Part shown: positions 53,379-64,000 of the stretch, piece by piece
How the letters are laid out: each line of letters begins with the position of its first letter
Position numbering within the stretch: position 1 is the first letter of the stretch
Origin: Heliocidaris tuberculata
Lineage: Eukaryota > Echinodermata > Echinoidea > Camarodonta > Echinometridae
NCBI GenBank assembly: GCA_025618425.1
Contig: CM046838.1
Location: forward strand, 7,153,655 to 7,217,654
Direction: 5' to 3'
Length of the DNA: 64,000 bases
The notes under the pieces: model-generated
Databases searched by the model: none
What the model saw: only the letters and a program-made list of their open reading frames with translations
Told to the model about the DNA's origin: nothing
Translations under genes and position numbers: made by a program

Positions 53379-54109
53379 ATCATGTTAAACATAATCTATC
53401 GACCTTAGAATAATACACGTTGCTCTATCAGCTTGCCTCGTTAAATATGGGTATGTGACATTTCTACAACTGTAGCGAAAACGACTAAAATCAAATACGA
53501 ACGTGCCCAGCTTGAAGTAAGTCATTATACTGTCCATACTGCGGATAGAAGCAACTAACCTACAGTGACATACACAAAGTACTAAAGGCGGTGAAATTTT
53601 CAAATTGAGCTGTTTATTCGAAAGAGAAAAGCAACAAGGGATGAAAAGAGAGGGAGAGAGAGAAAAAAAAGCAGACAGAAAAGTACAGTATAACATTCAA
53701 GGATCTTTAATGCTAGCATGTCAGAATGATATTTTCATGAACTATTTGGTTTTACTTGATTTGATAAGAAAAAAACTTGATTTCACTTCAATAGTGGCAG
53801 GGTGATGAAATGTAAATTAAGGACTCGACCTATTTATAAACTTTCAAACATTGTTAACGTACCTCGCATTGATTTATGTTTTGTGATTTCAGCTGCCAAC
53901 TAATTTAACTTTGATATTATACAATTATTGCATGACTAGTCCCGAGAGTTGAGATTTTTTTCCTGTTTGAATGCAACCGCGTAGCCAGGATTTAATGGTA
54001 TTTTTTTTGGGGGGGGGGGGGCGTCAGAGCGAAAGGGGGGGGGGGGGAGGTGGGGGTGGTCGCCCCCCCCAAAAAAAACCAAAAAAAAAAACACCAAAAA
54101 AACGCCAAC

Positions 54110-54153
<44 letters not shown>

Positions 54154-55326
54154 CGAAAAGCGGGAAAAGGTGAGAGAACAAAAAAAAAAAAAGCCAAAAA
54201 AAGGCGCTGAGCTACGAGCCGTTATCTTTCAAAATTTGCTAAAACGTCAAAATTTTCGCGCATCGCACGGCAAGGGGGAAACTCCTCCCCCCCCCCCCCC
54301 CCCCGCACCCATCTCTGTTACATACAGTTTAGTATTGCGTCCTAATAACTGAAAAGCAGTCAGGGCGTCGAACTAACTTTCCGCCTAAAAAAAAACGTTC
54401 GCTATTAGCTGTCATTTTTCTTTCAAATTTGCTAAAACAGAGCTTTCGCGCTTCGCGCGGGAAGGGGGAAACTCCCCCTCCCTACACCCACCCCTGTTAC
54501 ATATATGTAACAGGTAATGTAAGATGTGAGCAGTGTCACGTTGCCTACTTGATGCTTGTTAAGTACAAACTGTTGTACAAGTACCAATCTAGACGATGCA
54601 CAGTGGGCCAGAATGTCCCCAAAGTGCGCCATAATTCATATTCACTGAGTTTTACTTCAAATTTAAACTTAGATGATGGGTCACCAACGTCGCGATGTTG
54701 GTTCAGTAAACTACAGTTTTGACTTTTATCTCAGGAGATCATAGATCAGTCGAAGGCTATGTGATATCACGTCGTGTTTATCATACATGTAGCAACTTGT
54801 TATGGTTGTAGAATTTGCACATACATATAGAGGCCATGCAATCTGCTTTTGAAATTCGTCATATTGCGCGGAAAAAAACAAGAGATGCATTAAACAAAAA
54901 AGACCTTTGACCCCTGACATTGCTATAATTTTGTAAACAGAGAACTGTCATGCCTTGTACAAATGAACTGAAAAAGAGATTGTGCATGAAGACCGGAGGT
55001 CTTGACTATTTCAACTATACATTTCAAAGATTCATTGTGTTAAACATCGAGCCTTAATATAGAGACCCTATAGGCATCATATGTATTTGGTTTCAGTATT
55101 TAGTTCACTGAAGTTGCGGTGTCATTTGAATCTCACTAGCCCGTTTACCCATTTACCACTTTATGTTTAACCCTAAGCGGACTTATACGCGGTACAGGCC
55201 TGTTCGGACACGTGGAGTGTTTATCTATTACTCCCCAAACTTCATCCTGTGATTCTGTCGCTGTTTGGGGAATTTCTACCTTCACACTTGCAATGATGTA
55301 TAATGTAAGCATGATACTGTTCTTAA
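53379..55326. other. Intergenic sequence with G-rich and GA repeats
   Basis: TAGCCAGGATTTAATGGTAT followed by G runs at 54009-54060 looks like one end of a G-rich hAT-type element. (GA)n is at 54113-54145. AGCT..TTTCGCGC(A/T)TCGC(A/G)CGG, then GGGGGAAACTCC, occurs twice (54200-54300 and 54400-54490). The long Pro, Lys or Glu frames are repeat translations. Confidence 0.4.
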
Positions 55327-55911
55327 AGGGAAATCCAACCTTAATAGCAAGTTGCTTTGAAAGAAAGAGGAAAAATCAGAGAAGCAGATTGGTGAAAGTT
55401 TGAACGAAATTGGACAAGCAATAAGAAAGTTATGAATTTTTGAAAGTTGTAATCACTATGCTTATGGGAATTTCAAATTGGCCGAATAGGTAATGTCACT
55501 GTGATGTAGCTGTGGACAACTCCCCCATTCGCTCTAACACACAAAATGACTAAAAATGTCACTTTTTTTCAAAATGCATTACTCAGTAGGATCTTTTTGT
55601 TCATGAAGACCTATAACAATATGCTATCTCCAATATATTTTGAGTAAAGACCCGAGGGTAAAAGCGCCTTGAAGAAAACCACAAATTTATGATATTTTTG
55701 TGTACGACAAATGGGAGAGTTGTCCACAAAAATGTCACAATTGACTCACCAAATTGCCAATTTGAGATTCGCATAGATGTAGTGATCTCATTTTTCAAAC
55801 ATCCATAACTTTCTTAGTCCTTGTCCGATTTCTTTCAAACTTTCACCATCCTGTTTTTCTTATTTTTCTGCTTTCACACAAATCATCTTATTACCAAGGT
55901 TGGATTGCCCT
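55327..55911. mobile_element. TTAA-type MITE, AAAGG family
   Basis: The ends AGGGAAATCCAACCTTAATA and inverted AGGGCAATCCAACCTTGGTA are flanked by TTAA at 55323-55326 and 55912-55915. Arms contain GTGAAAGTTTGAACGAAATT and GGACAAGCAATAAGAAAGTT. It is closest to the element at 3198-3856. Confidence 0.9.
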
Positions 55912-55921
55912 TTAAGACTAA

Positions 55922-57923
55922 AGCCCGCATCACACTGTGCGATTACTTGCGATATCGCGTCGCATCGCAGGAGATTGCCCGATATCGTTCAGTGTGAGAG
56001 GTTCTGCGATGCAATAGCAGGCGATCTTTCAGCTATTGCAAGCAATCGCCTCGCATCGCGGGATTTTTAACGTATTCAAAAATTTTGTTGCGATGCGATC
56101 ATTGTATTGCGATGGATTTCCAGTGGACAGAGGAAGCGACGGAGATTCTCCTCCAAATGTGACGGGATAGCCGGATAGGCTGGCACTATTTAATACCCCC
56201 ATCATACCAAGCTAGTTCTCACTACGTTCTGGAAAATGTTGCCAAAACGGGCTCAAACTGTGTGCGAACGGAGTAAACATATAGTAGCAACTGTTTACGA
56301 TCCGTTTAAGAACTTCATGGACGGGCTCGGACTGGCTTGGACGGGAAGGGTGCTCTAGAACTTCGAGCCTGTTCAAAATTCCCCCCGTCCTAAAATTAGA
56401 CGGAGTGACAACGTACTTGAACGAGATGGACGTACTTCGAACGGGGTTGCCGTATTTCGATCCTACTAGGGACTAGTTACAACGTGACGTGGTCGAGCAT
56501 CAATTAGCTGTACGACCGGGTCAGTTTGTAACTCGACCGGTTCCGTTGCCAAACAGACCCAACTCGACCACACTATGTCCTTAGCACATTCAGAACAAAT
56601 TCACACGAATGAGTTGGCAACACGTTTCTACATGGTTCTTTAAGTTCCCAGTAGGTTATCAGTAAGTTTTACTCGTTTGTAATACGTGTCTGTCGTTCTC
56701 ACGCAGTTCCTCCCCAACATGTTTATAGACTTGATAAATAATTGTCAGATTTTTTTTTTTTATTCATTATATGATCAGAGTATTTATATAAACAGGGATT
56801 CGCAACTTCAACAAACAACAGGACACTTTTATACATCTTGTTGATGTTATCAATATACCAATTTGGTTTCCAGCAACAAGAAAAAAACAAAATCCACCCT
56901 TGCAGCATTATTCAACCGCTTGTTCCGTAATTGGGCTATTTAGAGATTTGCTCTAATAGAAGACCTCAGAAAAGTACTTTTCAAATGTCAATGTAGGATA
57001 TGATTATTTTTATCATGTTTGTGCAAAAATGTAATTTGATATTTTCGAATAATTGATAATGCAAAATGCAAGTGAGAGAGGGGAAAAAGGATACAGAAAC
57101 CTATGAAGGAATTTTATTTACTACTGGATCTACGATCATGTATGATGTTTTATCATAGAAGTGATGATATACATGTATGTAAATGTTGATCAAGAAATTG
57201 TATTGTTATTTTTTTTAAATAGCTAATTGGTGTTAAGATAGTATTTAAGATCATGATTTGCACATAACAACCAAGTCAAAAATGGGTGACAATGACAAGA
57301 AATATTGAAATACTCTCCCTGATAGACAATACCATGATAATACCAAATATATTAACTATACATATAATTTTTATACTAATTTTTGTAATATTGGTCATCT
57401 TTTGAGGTATTGATTTGCTATTAAGCAGATATTCCACTAAATGTAATGCACAAGGTGCTCAAAATATGCCTGATGATAAGACTTTGAAATATTTTGTATG
57501 TGTATGATTCAGTATATGCATTTATTTGAAAGAATTATTGTGAGTAATGTAATGTGCATTCTTTTATTTTCGTTATGATTTTTTATTGTTTGTTAAAATG
57601 TATAAATACACAGAGGTGAGGTTGTGTTTCCATTTCAGGAAAATGGACCTAGTGTTTAATGGAACTATGCCTGACTCACTGTAAACACGATCTCTCTCTC
57701 TCTCTTTCTTTCTTTTCTTTTCTTTGATCAAAATCATTTCATTTGTAATTCCCCTAAAATAGAGTAACTATTCTGCAACATGCAGCTTTCATCTTGCCAT
57801 TGTAAGGGACTTCAGCACACTTCCAATAAAGATGCATGATACATATGTCACTTAGAGCTCGGTGTTTCACTCGGTCTTATGTGAATATTGTTTACCGAGA
57901 GGGGGTGTGAGAGAGTTCCAGAA

Positions 57924-57959
<36 letters not shown>

Positions 57960-58358
57960 GAGGGGGTAGAGTAAGAATATTATAGTTCTAATCGTCATTT
58001 AGAAATATTAAGAGAGCAATAAAGGGGGTACAGGAGAGAGAAAGTGATGTGGAAAATCGAAAAAGATGATAAGAGAAGCAAAGAAACAATGAGAGAGAGA
58101 GAGAGAATGGGGGAGGGGGTAAAGATCAGGGCGCATCCAAAATTATATAAAAAGGGGAGGGGGCACAATAACGGAATATACCTGACAAGTAAAAAACAAA
58201 AAACAAAAAAAAAACAAAAAAAAAACTGCAACCCTTACCCTATATTAAACCCATACTTCTGACGAAATAAAACCCAGAGCAATTATCACCGGAGCAAATG
58301 TCGAATCACTGCTTAATTAAAACAATCAACAATGAACTGATTTTGTTATCATATCGTA

Positions 58359-58401
<43 letters not shown>

Positions 58402-58875
58402 CATTATTATTTTATTTTGCAAAGACAAAACCAACAAATCGGTGAATCCAAAACAACAGTAGAGTAAGAAGAGAGTCTCATGGATGCCGGGGGGGGGGGG
58501 GGGGGGAACACGATTAGTTAAATAACTTTATCTCGAAGTTTTTTTTTTCTTTTTTCTTTTCCAATCCATCTGACTTTACATAAGATAAGTCTCTATACTA
58601 ATTTAATTACTACATAGGCTAAACATTCGTTACACATGCGTTTCATGTTTATATTTAAAAAATAATTACCTTTCAAGTTTCAGGAACTTTATTTACATCT
58701 GTCAGCTGAAACTTCTACTACTAGTAAAATCGCGTTATCAGTAATAAAATCGCAGAGTGTGAGACATGAATCGCAGATCCTGTGGTAACGAGCGATGGCA
58801 TGCGATATCGCTCAAAATCGCTTTGCATCGCATCGCAAGTCATCGCTTGACAAAATCGCACAGTGTGAGGCGGGC

Positions 58876-58876
<1 letters not shown>
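55922..58876. mobile_element. Harbinger-like DNA transposon relic, 2.95 kb
   Basis: The ends AGCCCGCATCACACTGTGCG and inverted AGCCCGCCTCACACTGTGCG are flanked by TAA (55919-55921 and 58877-58879), the 3-base target of PIF/Harbinger. GCGATATCG and GCGATGCGA words fill both ends. At 56111 a reading MDFQWTEEATEILLQM, then a stop, then RDSR..SYQ resembles the Myb/MADF-like protein that Harbinger elements encode next to the transposase. No DDE transposase remains. Confidence 0.7.
58357..58400 (+). repeat. (ATT)n microsatellite
   Basis: About 14 ATT units inside the Harbinger-like relic. Confidence 0.92.

Positions 58877-58879
<3 letters not shown>

Positions 58880-58908
<29 letters not shown>
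58880..58908 (+). repeat. (GA)n microsatellite
   Basis: AG repeats immediately after the Harbinger-like right end. Confidence 0.9.
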
Positions 58909-58911
<3 letters not shown>

Positions 58912-59329
58912 AACCCCTGTAGGCCTACATTTAATACATTATTTGAGGGAGGTATAGGAATTTTTCTAAATAGCAATTTCAACCACAACAACGACAACCC
59001 CCCCCCCAAAAAAAAACAAAAACAAAAACAAAAACAAAAAACACCAGCGAAAAAAAAAGGTCGTAATATTATTTTCTGACGCACCTCCATCCAGTTAATG
59101 AAGCTTAATAATTATGAATATTCAATCTTCCTGTCTGTGAATTTTCGCCAGCCCAATCCAGTATGTTTTCAGAAGTGATGTACTTTCTATGGGCTAAATG
59201 TCGAAACCAGTAAGAGCAAATCATGAAAAAATGACATATCATAGGACATGCGCAATAGTACCCTTGATCGACGCTCTGTACATTATTCACTGCACTGCGT
59301 AGGTCCGTGCACGTGAATGGAGCTGTTAA

Positions 59330-59559
59330 AGGGGGTACCCAATGCTGAAACAATGTTAGTTCATTTAAAAGATCTTGATTTTATTAGCAGAAAATCATCT
59401 GCCTTAAGTTTTTTAAAAATTCGTGTTGCCAGAAAAATCCCCGAAATATGGTAAGACTTTGGCCCCTCAGCTGTGTCCCAATTTCAGCTAGGTAACCACA
59501 ATGACGTCAAAGTGGTTACCCAGGTTCGCGTATTGCAGATGTGTTGCGCGCTAGACTGT
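59330..59559 (+). mobile_element. Left half of TTAA MITE family 1, cut by a LINE
   Basis: After TTAA (59326-59329) the sequence follows 1671-1912 closely (AGGGGGTACCCAATGCTGAA to GCGCGCTAGACTGT) with a small deletion near 59459. It then stops at about 59559, where LINE sequence begins. The other half should lie beyond the window if the LINE inserted cleanly. Confidence 0.88.
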
Positions 59560-59973
59560 GTGATATTTTCTTACAATAATAAGTTTAAGAGAGCTATTAA
59601 TAAACAATATAATCAAGCAAAAAGAGCAATGTACAGTTTGATTATAAAATCAAGGCAACTGAGGTTGCCGTTGGATATTCAAGTTGAACTTTTCGACCGT
59701 CTTGTCGTGCCAATTCTTCTGTACGGAAGTGAAATTTGGGGACATGGAAATATTTCTCAGATAGAACTGTTGCAAATCCAGTTCTGTAAACAGGTTTTAC
59801 GACTACGGAAGAACACACACAATGGCATGGCTGTTGGAGAACTTGGAAGGATGGAAATGTCTTTAAATATTAAGGAACGAATGCTAAAGTTTTGGTTCCG
59901 AACTGTTAATGGTAACATGGGCGGATCCAGGGGGGGGGGGGTCGCGGGGGTCCGGACCCCCCCTTTTTGGCGC

Positions 59974-60011
<38 letters not shown>

Positions 60012-60441
60012 GGCGCCGTCTTTCTTGGCGTTTTTTTTTTTTTTTTTTTTTTTCCCCAAGAAATTCTGCCGACCTGATCATGCAAGATACTGCGTAGGCC
60101 CTATTCATTACCCATTGTTTCATTCTCCGTCGCAAAGTAGGCCTGTACTGCCATTCCAGATCAGATATGCGGCGCGCCACGCATAGGTTTATGCATGCGA
60201 CTTTTGATCGTACGTACGCTGTCTTGCAACTATGCTTGCAACCCTCGAGGAGGCAGGCTGCACGCGGCATCATTCAACTTCAAGTCACTCATTCGAGGCA
60301 ACTCGTCATTCTAGACAATACCAAAGCACAAGTATCCATATAGGTAAATAATTTTTGCTTGGCCCAAATATATAAATGCAGCTCTGCTGCAGGTTAATTG
60401 ATAAAAACTTTCGGCGCTAGTGCAGTTGATTAAGTAGTGGG

Positions 60442-61176
60442 CAGTGGCGGCACCAAGGGGGGGGGGGGGGCATGGGGGGCATTTGCCCCCCCCCCCCCAG
60501 TCAGAAGCTTTGCCCCCCCAGTTGCCGCCCCAATAATTTTCGGAGTGAAAAAAAATAAAAGGGTGGAAAATGAAAAAGAAAAGAAAAGGAAAGAAAAAAG
60601 TGAAAAAGGAATGGAGAAAAGAAGGAAAAAGAAAGAAAACGGAAACTTGGAAAGCAGTGGCGGCATCAAGGTGGGGGGGGGGGGGCATGTGGCAAATTTG
60701 TTCGCTCAGCTCGTGTAAATATCCTCATATTTGGGTAGTTTTATAGCTGAATAATTTCTGTACATTTCCACTATAATAGTGTCAAAATTTTTGCTCGCTC
60801 GCTTCGCTCGCTCGCAATACAGGCCTATAACCCCCACCACATAATCAGGCCGTGAGATGATCAAATTTCCTCATATTGGGGTAGTTTTATAGCCGAATAT
60901 GTAATTTCTGTACATTTTTACTACGAAAAATGTCAAAATTTTTGCTCGCTCGCTTCGCTCACTCGCAGTATATAACTAACACCTCTTTATAATCGGGCGG
61001 TTCAGCTAGATGCTCAAAATGTCCTCATATCTGGGTAGGTTTATAGCCGAATATTCTGTACATTTTCACTACAAAAAGTGTCAAATTTTTTTTTGTCCGC
61101 CCTTGCCCCCCCCAACATTTTCTTTTGCCCCCCATTTGCCCCCCCCCCCACTTTAAAAATCCTGGTGCCGCCACTG
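60442..61176. mobile_element. hAT-type element (CAGTGGCGGCACCA ends), 8-base TSD, nested
   Basis: The left end CAGTGGCGGCACCAAGG and right end CCTGGTGCCGCCACTG are inverted. GTAGTGGG is repeated at 60434-60441 and 61177-61184. A second left end (CAGTGGCGGCATCAAGG) at 60656 shows a copy inside a copy. Its interior has three tandem units described next. Confidence 0.9.
60719..61085 (+). repeat. Three tandem units of about 150 bases
   Basis: Each unit has TCCTCATAT(T/C)(T/G)GGGTAG, then TTTATAGC(T/C)GAATA, then CTGTACATTT and GTGTCAAAATTTTTGCTCGC or a decayed version. Starts are near 60720, 60867 and 61020. The first two continue into TCGCTTCGCTC(G/A)CTCGCA. Confidence 0.82.
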
Positions 61177-61184
61177 GTAGTGGG

Positions 61185-62955
61185 GACATGCATCCCCGCC
61201 GTGGCCGGGGCACGGGCCGGGCGGGCCCGTTCGCTCCGTTCGGCCGCGAGATTACTAGAGTTTGGTTGGATGTGTTAAGTTGTTTTAACGTCATTTTACA
61301 TCTTTCTTTTTAAGACGTATTTCAATGTCATTTTACAACTCTCTGTAATCTTTAAAATTATCATTGTCAATTGTTCAGTATTGATGTACTTAAAATCATC
61401 AACAACAAAACGTAAAGTTGCCGGAGGCAGAAGTAACGGCACATTGAACATGTTGAATGCCGTTTAAATGGTAATTAAATTTATCCGATGATAAATGCTA
61501 TAAAATTTTTGGTTAAAATTGCAACAGATTTTGATGAAACCAAAACATACTCTCAAAAAACAATTATTTATTGGTATTTACATTTCCAACGAAATATCAT
61601 TTTCCTCAACAAATATTTGAGATTTCGGTTGAAAATGTAGCGGTCTCGTATTATTTTCATGGGTAGGGAATAATGGACCATTTACCTATGACGTCATTAA
61701 GGAGATTATTTCATTAGGTAAACAAATTTTTGTCATTATTTCGGTACCCTGAGAAATAAAAAGAGTTGCTGAAAGCATTGGTAAACCTTACTAGTGTGTG
61801 TCTGTGTTCATGTTTATGCAAATTATGCAAACGTGCTTAAGGGTCTGGTATTCCCTACACCTACCCTATGGTTGTACATCGCAAGAAGTGAACTTCATGT
61901 GTCCATATAAAGGTTAAAGTTGTGAAGGTCAAGACTTAAAGTCACACAAAAGGTCAAAGGTCTGTCAGAGTCAACAAAAAGGTCAAAGTCACGAAATTCA
62001 AAGGTAATGACAGGTGCTTGGGGGGGGGGGGGGGGAGGAGGTTTGTTTTCTCCGAGGACTTTTGATATATTTTTTCTTGTTGTTGATTGGGAACGCTTGA
62101 ATCTGATACATTGCACCATGACTAGTTTTGTGATACAAAACTTATTTATTTTGCCTAATGAGTAGATGCTGTGGTTGATTGTTAAATCCTGTGAATTTTC
62201 AGCAAAACTGGTATTGGTACTGTTGTTGATCGGCCTTGATTGTGAACTCCTGAATCTAAGGAACTTTCCCTTTTTTGTGTTCTTTTGTGATTTGTGATTT
62301 ATAACTCGTGATGATGTAAACACTTGCGAATTGTTATCTCAGGGATGAGAGGAGATAATATAGATGATATTTAGTGAATAATTCTTCATTGCTGTAAAAT
62401 GTGTACATGTATCACTAAAATTTACTAAGTGTGTTTGTACAGCATGCGCACACCCAATTCCTAGGTTATCGAGATAGTACTTCAACATTGAAGAACCAAT
62501 CTCAAGTAATAAATCTCCAGATTTTATTCTTATTTGTCTCACTGGACTGTTTGTGTTGATGCCACATGCCATCTGAGGTCCTGCACGGCAATGCAGACTG
62601 GAAAATCTGGGAAAACTTTAAAAAAATATATATATACATATATATATTAATACAGTCCAATGGCGCAAATCCCGGAGGGGATGGGGGTATGCATTAACCC
62701 CCCTCCCAGTTCTGATGTACGGGGGGGGGGGGGGGGTGGCCTGTACAAATATACCCGCACTTTTTGATAAAAGATGGTAATTTGCAATCATTATATATGT
62801 ATTTTCCATCTCAAATAAACAATAATTCCATGTAATATTAATAGATTAAATGTAATTTCAGTACAAATTAAGACATTTTCAGGCTCGTATTATCAAATTT
62901 TTGTGGCGCGCTCCGCGCGCCCAACTATATTTCAACATTAAAATAGTCAAACAGG

Positions 62956-63004
<49 letters not shown>

Positions 63005-63054
63005 ATATATGCCTATAGAGGCGCTTAGCGCCTTCGGCGCTTGCGTTTGCCAGA
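61185..63054. other. Remaining interior of the 3.2 kb element
   Basis: GC-rich 61190-61250, AGGTCA-rich words at 61900-62000 (AAAGGTCAAAGG), G runs at about 62020 and 62719, and (TA)n at 62958-63010. No transposase or other gene is seen. The short frames in it are chance. Confidence 0.45.
62958..63010 (+). repeat. (TA)n microsatellite
   Basis: TA repeats with one missing base, preceding TGCCTATAGAGGCGC. Confidence 0.92.
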
Positions 63055-64000
63055 ATGATAACTTCTCACCCTTTGGACCCCCCCCCCTTTTTTAAAAACC
63101 TGGATCCGCCCATGGGTAAAGAGGCTAAATTAGCAAATACAGTTTGTAATATTTTGAAACTTTTACATGACAAAGCTATTTATTCTTCCCCATGGTTATT
63201 ATATATTGAACGTAGTCTCCACGAGATTGGTATGTCTAATATATTTTATGACAACAGAAATGTTTCTTATTCATGGTTTAGTTCAGCGATTAGATTGAGA
63301 TTAAGAGACATTTATTCGCAAAATTGGAGAAGTAATATCCATGAAAGTACGTATTGCACTAATTATAGAATTTTTAAGAACAATGTTGGTCTTGAAAACT
63401 ACCTTATCAAATTACCTTTTTCAAATAGAGTTCATTTGTCGAAATTTCGTTGCTCGAATCATAAACTTCCTGTTGAAACTGGTAGATATGTTAATATTGC
63501 AAGAAAAGACAGAATTTGTACGTTGTGTAGGCAAAATAAGATTGGGGATGAATTTCATTATATTTTTGAATGCTCGGCAACAGATGCTATGAGAAAGAGA
63601 TTTGTAAAACCGTGCTTCCGAAACAGACCAAGTTCATTGAAAATGGAGCAATTGTTTAATTCTAAAGATATGAAGGTTTTAACTAATCTAGCGAAATTCT
63701 GTCAGGGGATAATGTCCCTCCATGCTTAAATATTGTACAATATATAATATTCAAATATGTTTATACAATGTATATACTGATAGGTGCACCTACTATATTT
63801 TGGGTTGTTTTGTTGTAGTTTAGCTTTGTTTCATTGCTTCTTACACTTTTATTTAATTAATTTTATACATGTACATTGTTTGTTATAGCCAGGCAATATT
63901 CTAGTTTCCATTACACCCACGTTACGGAATAAGTGTCTGTGCAAATCAGTGCATAATATTGTACGTTTGTTGTAGTTGTGTGTTTGTTTTTTTTTGGTGT

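Larger units (their letters stand above)
59916..63114. mobile_element. DNA element (CATGGGCGGATCCAGG ends) inserted in the LINE, 3.2 kb
   Basis: The ends CATGGGCGGATCCAGG and CCTGGATCCGCCCATG are exact inverted copies, with GGTAA at 59911-59915 and 63115-63119. Just inside are G runs on the left and C runs on the right. It carries the hAT-type element 60442-61176 and further repeats, so part of its length is secondary. No transposase frame is visible. Confidence 0.85.
59560..64000 (+). mobile_element. 5'-truncated LINE interrupted by a DNA element
   Basis: The first coding part, 59560-59915, reads NNKFKRAINKQYNQAKRAMY, then PILLYGSEIWGH, then QFCKQVLRLRKNT and MLKFWFRTVNG: the thumb and connecting region after the reverse transcriptase core. 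The second part, 63115-63729, reads GKEAKLANTVCNIL, then HKLPVETGRY, then the finger CTLCRQNKIGDEFHYIFEC, and stops at 63727-63729. Taking out 59916-63114 with one GGTAA rejoins the frame. The 3' UTR runs to the window end. The finger resembles that of the fragment at 52860-53378. Confidence 0.85.

Noticed and set aside
53971..54352. Lys/Glu-rich and Pro-rich frames
   Set aside because: They come from GA microsatellites, A runs and G runs.
59884..60718. Frames with Phe, Lys or Pro runs inside the 3.2 kb element
   Set aside because: They are homopolymer translations in nested transposon ends.

Overview
The window looks like nuclear DNA of a marine invertebrate deuterostome, most likely an echinoderm and probably a sea urchin. 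It is AT-rich, has long introns, and is crowded with inverted-repeat transposons, non-LTR retrotransposon fragments, poly-G tracts and short microsatellites. Foldback elements built from about 15-base tandem units resemble the sea urchin TU elements. Species assignment is an inference.

Two genes are supported, both on the + strand. (1) Positions 1-5657 hold the last four exons of a DEAH-box RNA/G-quadruplex helicase of the DHX36 type (308-407, 894-1017, 2728-2880, 5268-5657). They encode the end of the helicase-associated and OB-fold region plus an acidic, Gly-rich tail. (2) Positions 20493-48633 hold a complete single-pass membrane receptor: signal-peptide exon, nine fibronectin type III (FN3) domains on 12 exons, one eight-cysteine EGF-like exon, a transmembrane exon and a kinase-free tail with repeated YENx motifs. 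With a possible 33-base mini-exon the model is 1184 residues. Every exon junction keeps the frame. One intron uses a GC donor. The extracellular order FN3-EGF-FN3-TM recalls Tie-like receptors, but no catalytic domain follows.

Between the genes lie two tandem copies of an 8-9 kb segment: copy A (about 3020-12217) and copy B (about 12218-20245). Copy B carries a frameshifted duplicate of the terminal DHX36 exon. Each copy has gained its own insertions since the duplication. A holds a TTAA inverted-repeat element, two foldback elements, a hAT-type element and a small MITE. B holds a LINE 3' fragment that was then doubled by a second tandem duplication of about 970 bases. Empty sites in the sister copy date these insertions.

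The 10.7 kb first intron of the receptor gene (20587-31311) is a nest of palindromes and hAT/TTAA elements. From 48634 to the end no host gene is seen. This part holds a satellite-like array (48737-49470), piggyBac-like and other MITEs, a relic Harbinger-like element (55922-58876), and a LINE copy that landed in a TTAA element and was later split by a 3.2 kb DNA element (59916-63114) whose 5-base target duplication still shows.
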